Source: Candidatus Heimdallarchaeota archaeon LC_3
Lineage (GTDB): Archaea; Asgardarchaeota; Heimdallarchaeia; Hodarchaeales; LC-3
Assembly: GCA_001940645.1 (NCBI GenBank)
Contig: MDVS01000006.1
Location: 66,653-130,652, forward strand
Direction of reading: 5' to 3'
Length of the DNA: 64,000 nucleotides
Shown: piece by piece, positions 61,888-64,000 of the stretch
How the letters are laid out: every line of letters starts with the position of its first letter
How positions within the stretch are numbered: the first letter of the stretch is position 1
The notes under the pieces: model-generated
Seen by the model: only the letters and a program-made list of their open reading frames with translations
Told to the model about the DNA's origin: nothing
Databases searched by the model: none
Position numbers and translations under genes: made by a program

Positions 61888-62040
61888 TTAGTAAAAAAGC
61901 GAGAATAATTTTGTAAATAATTCATAACGAAATATAATAGAAAATATTAAGACAATTCCAAAGAGTATCACAATATCCACGTGCAAAATCTTGTTATATT
62001 TAGATGCTGAATGCTTAGCAAAATTTTTTCTTCTTGACAT
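61888..62040 (-). CDS. 50-residue single-TM protein next to the cox genes
   Basis: ATG at 62040 opens a 50-codon frame: a basic N-terminus (MSRRKNFAKHSASKYNK), one transmembrane helix (VDIVILFGIVLIFSIIF) and a short aromatic tail. The layout is that of a small accessory oxidase subunit. It follows the subunit IV gene by about 100 bases on the same strand. The ribosome site is weak (GTGA directly before ATG). No known small subunit is recognised. It could be a terminal gene of the cox operon. Confidence 0.5.
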   Translation of the reverse strand: MSRRKNFAKHSASKYNKILHVDIVILFGIVLIFSIIFRYELFTKLFSLFY

Positions 62041-62142
62041 TCACATCAACTAATATCGCTATCATGTTCATTCATACAACGATAATAACGTATACAAAAT
62101 AAAATATTTTGTAATTAGAAAAAAAGGTTCTTATAGAGCTTT

Positions 62143-62457
62143 TTAAAAAAATAAGGGTAAAACAATTATTAAAAGAACCATTGGAACTACAATTAGAACA
62201 GGAAGGATAAAAACTGTCAGAGTTAGAAAAACTTTTCGTTTTTCATACAAAAGATGCATGAAAAAGCCTGCAACTAATACAGCTTTAACTAAAGTGAAAA
62301 TCAAGATTAATATTGTCCCTATTAATCCTAAACTTAAAAATGTTAAAATTATCTCAATAGTTGTTAGAACTAATAGCCCGAGCCAAACGTAAATATATGT
62401 TTTTACATCTCCACTATGATCCTCGTTTACTTTATTGGATTCTGATACGACTGTCAT
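62143..62457 (-). CDS. Cytochrome c oxidase subunit IV, prokaryotic type
   Basis: The 104-residue protein has three TM helices. WLGLLVLTTIEIILTFL and the second-helix motif LVKAVLVAGFFMHLLYEKR match the COX4_pro family (A/G-x-F-F-M-H-L). This accessory subunit helps assembly and stability of the haem-copper oxidase. It follows subunit III by 10 bases, so the two are co-transcribed. Confidence 0.9.
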   Translation of the reverse strand: MTVVSESNKVNEDHSGDVKTYIYVWLGLLVLTTIEIILTFLSLGLIGTILILIFTLVKAVLVAGFFMHLLYEKRKVFLTLTVFILPVLIVVPMVLLIIVLPLFF

Positions 62458-62467
62458 TTTTTAACCT

Positions 62468-63298
62468 CTAAATTAAATATACAACAGCAAATAAGACGAT
62501 CCATACTAAATCTATGAAGTGCCAGTATAATCCCATTAATTCAATGCCGGTGTGATTTTCTTTTGTAAATTTTCCTTTTACTGAAGCAATTAATACTCCT
62601 AATAATGCTACTAATCCTATTGTTACGTGAAATCCATGAAAACCTGTTTGTAGAAAAAATGTTGCTGCATATAAGGAATGTTCCGGAGTAAAAACATTAG
62701 AATTTTGGACTAATGCTGGTTCTAGATGATGTGTCATCAAAGCATTGTATTCGAATAGTTGTATGCTTAGAAAAATTGCACCTATAACGAAAGTTGCTAA
62801 GATATATAGTTTAAACTTTCTGTAATCTCCTTTTTTTATTGAATCCTGTGCAAGAACCATAGTTAATGAGCTACAAATCAGGATAAAAGTGTTAACCGCA
62901 GTTAAAAGAATATCTAAATATTCGCCAGGTGCACCCCAAAATCTTTCTAAAATGTTTTCTCGAACTCTAACCAATAAAGAAAGCCCTATAATTCCGGTGA
63001 AAAAAATGACTTCACTTGCTAAGAATCCCCACATTTGTAAATTACGTTCTGGTACAAAATCTGGGTGGGGTGGTTGAGTAGCTCTATAAAAGAAATATAT
63101 CATTAATAATGCAAAAAAGCTTCCCCCAAATATGAATCCTAATACCAATTCTTGTTTTAATAGGTTATACATCCCTAATCCTGCTAAAATCACACCTAGC
63201 GCTGGAAGCCATACTAATTTATCACCATATGTATCATGTTCAGTATGGTGATCATCATTGCTGGAATGAGAATTATTTGAAAGAGTAGGATTTGTCAT
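62468..63298 (-). CDS. Cytochrome c oxidase subunit III
   Basis: The 276-residue protein has seven TM helices. FYRATQPPHPDFVPERNLQM, ASEVIFFTGIIGLSLL and the conserved helix QTGFHGFHVTIGLVALLG with the E in FEYNALMTHH identify subunit III. The catalytic subunits I and II are not in the window and probably lie elsewhere or beyond the right edge. The presence of the gene indicates aerobic respiration. A TTAGGT-TT-ACCTAA palindrome lies about 120 bases upstream. Confidence 0.94.
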   Translation of the reverse strand: MTNPTLSNNSHSSNDDHHTEHDTYGDKLVWLPALGVILAGLGMYNLLKQELVLGFIFGGSFFALLMIYFFYRATQPPHPDFVPERNLQMWGFLASEVIFFTGIIGLSLLVRVRENILERFWGAPGEYLDILLTAVNTFILICSSLTMVLAQDSIKKGDYRKFKLYILATFVIGAIFLSIQLFEYNALMTHHLEPALVQNSNVFTPEHSLYAATFFLQTGFHGFHVTIGLVALLGVLIASVKGKFTKENHTGIELMGLYWHFIDLVWIVLFAVVYLI

Positions 63299-63419
63299 AA
63301 TTATCTAAATCAACCGTTTTTATTATATTTATGAATGTTTTCCTAAATCGGCAGTATTAAGCAAGTAATAGAATTCGTTTTCAAATTGAAAAAGAATTCA
63401 ATCTTTACGGAAAAATGTT

Positions 63420-63433
63420 TTAGGTTTACCTAA
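63420..63433. promoter_or_regulatory. Palindrome TTAGGT-TT-ACCTAA upstream of the cox genes
   Basis: Perfect 6-bp arms with a TT centre lie 122 bases upstream of the subunit III start. The same arms with an AA centre occur at 9587-9600. The sequence is similar to known DtxR/MntR-type sites; whether a metal regulator binds here is inference. Confidence 0.4.
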
Positions 63434-63565
63434 GTCAATTAATTTGCTAAACGATAGTCAAATTAAAGATTCTTTGCCCCTTCATTTGTATTTTGTATTT
63501 TTTCAACATATTTTGTAGGTGAATTATAATTAAAAACTAAATTAGGTAAATATTTTGAAATCTTG

Positions 63566-64000
63566 TTAATCGTTTACTTTTAACAATAATTTTCCTTTAT
63601 TTTCTCCACTAAATAATTTTAAAAACGCATTATGGAAGTTTTCAATTCCTGAAACGATATCTTCTTTTGATTTAAGTTTTCCGTTTGAAATCCATTTTGA
63701 AATATCTTTATAAGCTTCTGGATATCTTTTTCGATAATCCATAACTATAAATCCCTCCATTCTTGCTCTGTTCACTAAAAGTGAAAGATAATTTTTCGGA
63801 CCATAAACTGGGCTAGTTTTGTTATATTGAGAAATAGCACCACAAATAGCAATTCTAGCTCCTCTATTAATTCTTATCAAAACCAAATCTAATAATTCCC
63901 CACCAACGTTGTCGAAATATATGTCAATACCATTTGGACAATATTCTTTTAATTTTTCATTAACATTCTCAGTTTTATAATTAATTGCTTTATCAAATCC
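63566..64000 (-). CDS. NADP-dependent oxidoreductase, zinc-independent MDR family, C-terminal fragment
   Basis: The frame is open from the right edge of the window to the stop at 63566, 144 residues in total. GIDIYFDNVGGELLDLVL is the conserved D-x-x-x-D-N-V-G-G-E block of the PTGR1/CurA branch, and INRGARIAICGAISQYN follows. The C-terminal part ENFHNAFLKLFSGENKGKLL (F-x-x-L-F-x-G-x-N-x-G-K) is also typical. These enzymes reduce enones or 15-oxoprostaglandin-like substrates with NADPH. The N-terminal part and the start lie outside. Confidence 0.92.
   Translation of the reverse strand, partial: GFDKAINYKTENVNEKLKEYCPNGIDIYFDNVGGELLDLVLIRINRGARIAICGAISQYNKTSPVYGPKNYLSLLVNRARMEGFIVMDYRKRYPEAYKDISKWISNGKLKSKEDIVSGIENFHNAFLKLFSGENKGKLLLKVND

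Noticed and set aside
1..64000. CRISPR array, insertion sequence or prophage
   Set aside because: I saw no regularly spaced repeats, transposase motifs or phage genes; gene content is chromosomal throughout.

Overview
The window is strongly AT-rich and dense with genes, and it comes from an archaeon. The evidence is a TFB transcription initiation factor, a tandem-KH/beta-CASP protein of the aCPSF1 type, sn-glycerol-1-phosphate dehydrogenase (archaeal lipid stereochemistry), an archaeal-type glutamyl-tRNA synthetase, an MCT-1/Tma20-like PUA protein, and TrmB-type and bacterioopsin-activator-type regulators. Three Ras/Rab/Arf-like small GTPases and a multi-TM protein with a roadblock/longin-like C-terminus point to the Asgard archaea. 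Cytochrome c oxidase subunits III and IV point to an oxygen-respiring Heimdallarchaeia-like lineage. The assignment is inferred from gene content only.

Layout. 1-3.6 kb: end of a metallophosphoesterase, two clusters of 30-residue paralogous micropeptide genes with similar terminators, and a membrane protein next to a winged-helix regulator. 3.6-10 kb: 4-hydroxybutyryl-CoA dehydratase-like enzyme, a 7TM-roadblock-like protein, an ArsN2-like acetyltransferase, and a TrmB regulator with an MFS transporter that share an operator-like sequence. 10-15.3 kb: heat-shock cluster (three Hsp20, a DnaJ-like protein, ClpB). 15.6-25 kb: DMT exporter divergent from a Bat-type regulator with twin palindromic operators, MCT-1-like protein plus aCPSF1-like protein, G1P dehydrogenase, TFB, PdxS/PdxT. 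25-34 kb: orphan N6-adenine methylase, formiminotransferase plus cyclodeaminase, transporters, tandem RHH-like paralogues. 34-45 kb: small GTPases, NAD kinase-like protein, a three-gene membrane [NiFe]-hydrogenase-like operon, PLP homeostasis protein, nicotinamidase. 45-64 kb: type I GAPDH, homocysteine S-methyltransferase behind a structured leader, thioesterase, S9 peptidase, GltX, M24 peptidase, FMN reductase, APC-Usp transporter, carbamate kinase, cox genes and a truncated oxidoreductase.

The most unusual points are these. First, a compact operon encodes only NuoB-, NuoD- and NuoH-like proteins, and the large subunit keeps both CxxC pairs needed for a NiFe centre. Second, a family of tiny paralogous genes lies in the long intergenic gaps. 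Third, three loci have in-frame N-terminal extensions behind good Shine-Dalgarno sequences but no AUG/GUG/UUG, which implies AUU or CUG initiation; in the nicotinamidase the extension supplies the catalytic Asp. Fourth, the aCPSF1-like nuclease has Ala in place of the metal-binding Asp of HxHxDH.

Together the genes suggest a metabolically flexible archaeon. It shows amino-acid and C4-acid degradation (formiminotransferase, carbamate kinase, 4HB-CoA dehydratase, peptidases), aerobic respiration, de novo vitamin B6 synthesis and a full archaeal transcription apparatus. Functions are inferred from sequence motifs read by eye; no database search was possible.
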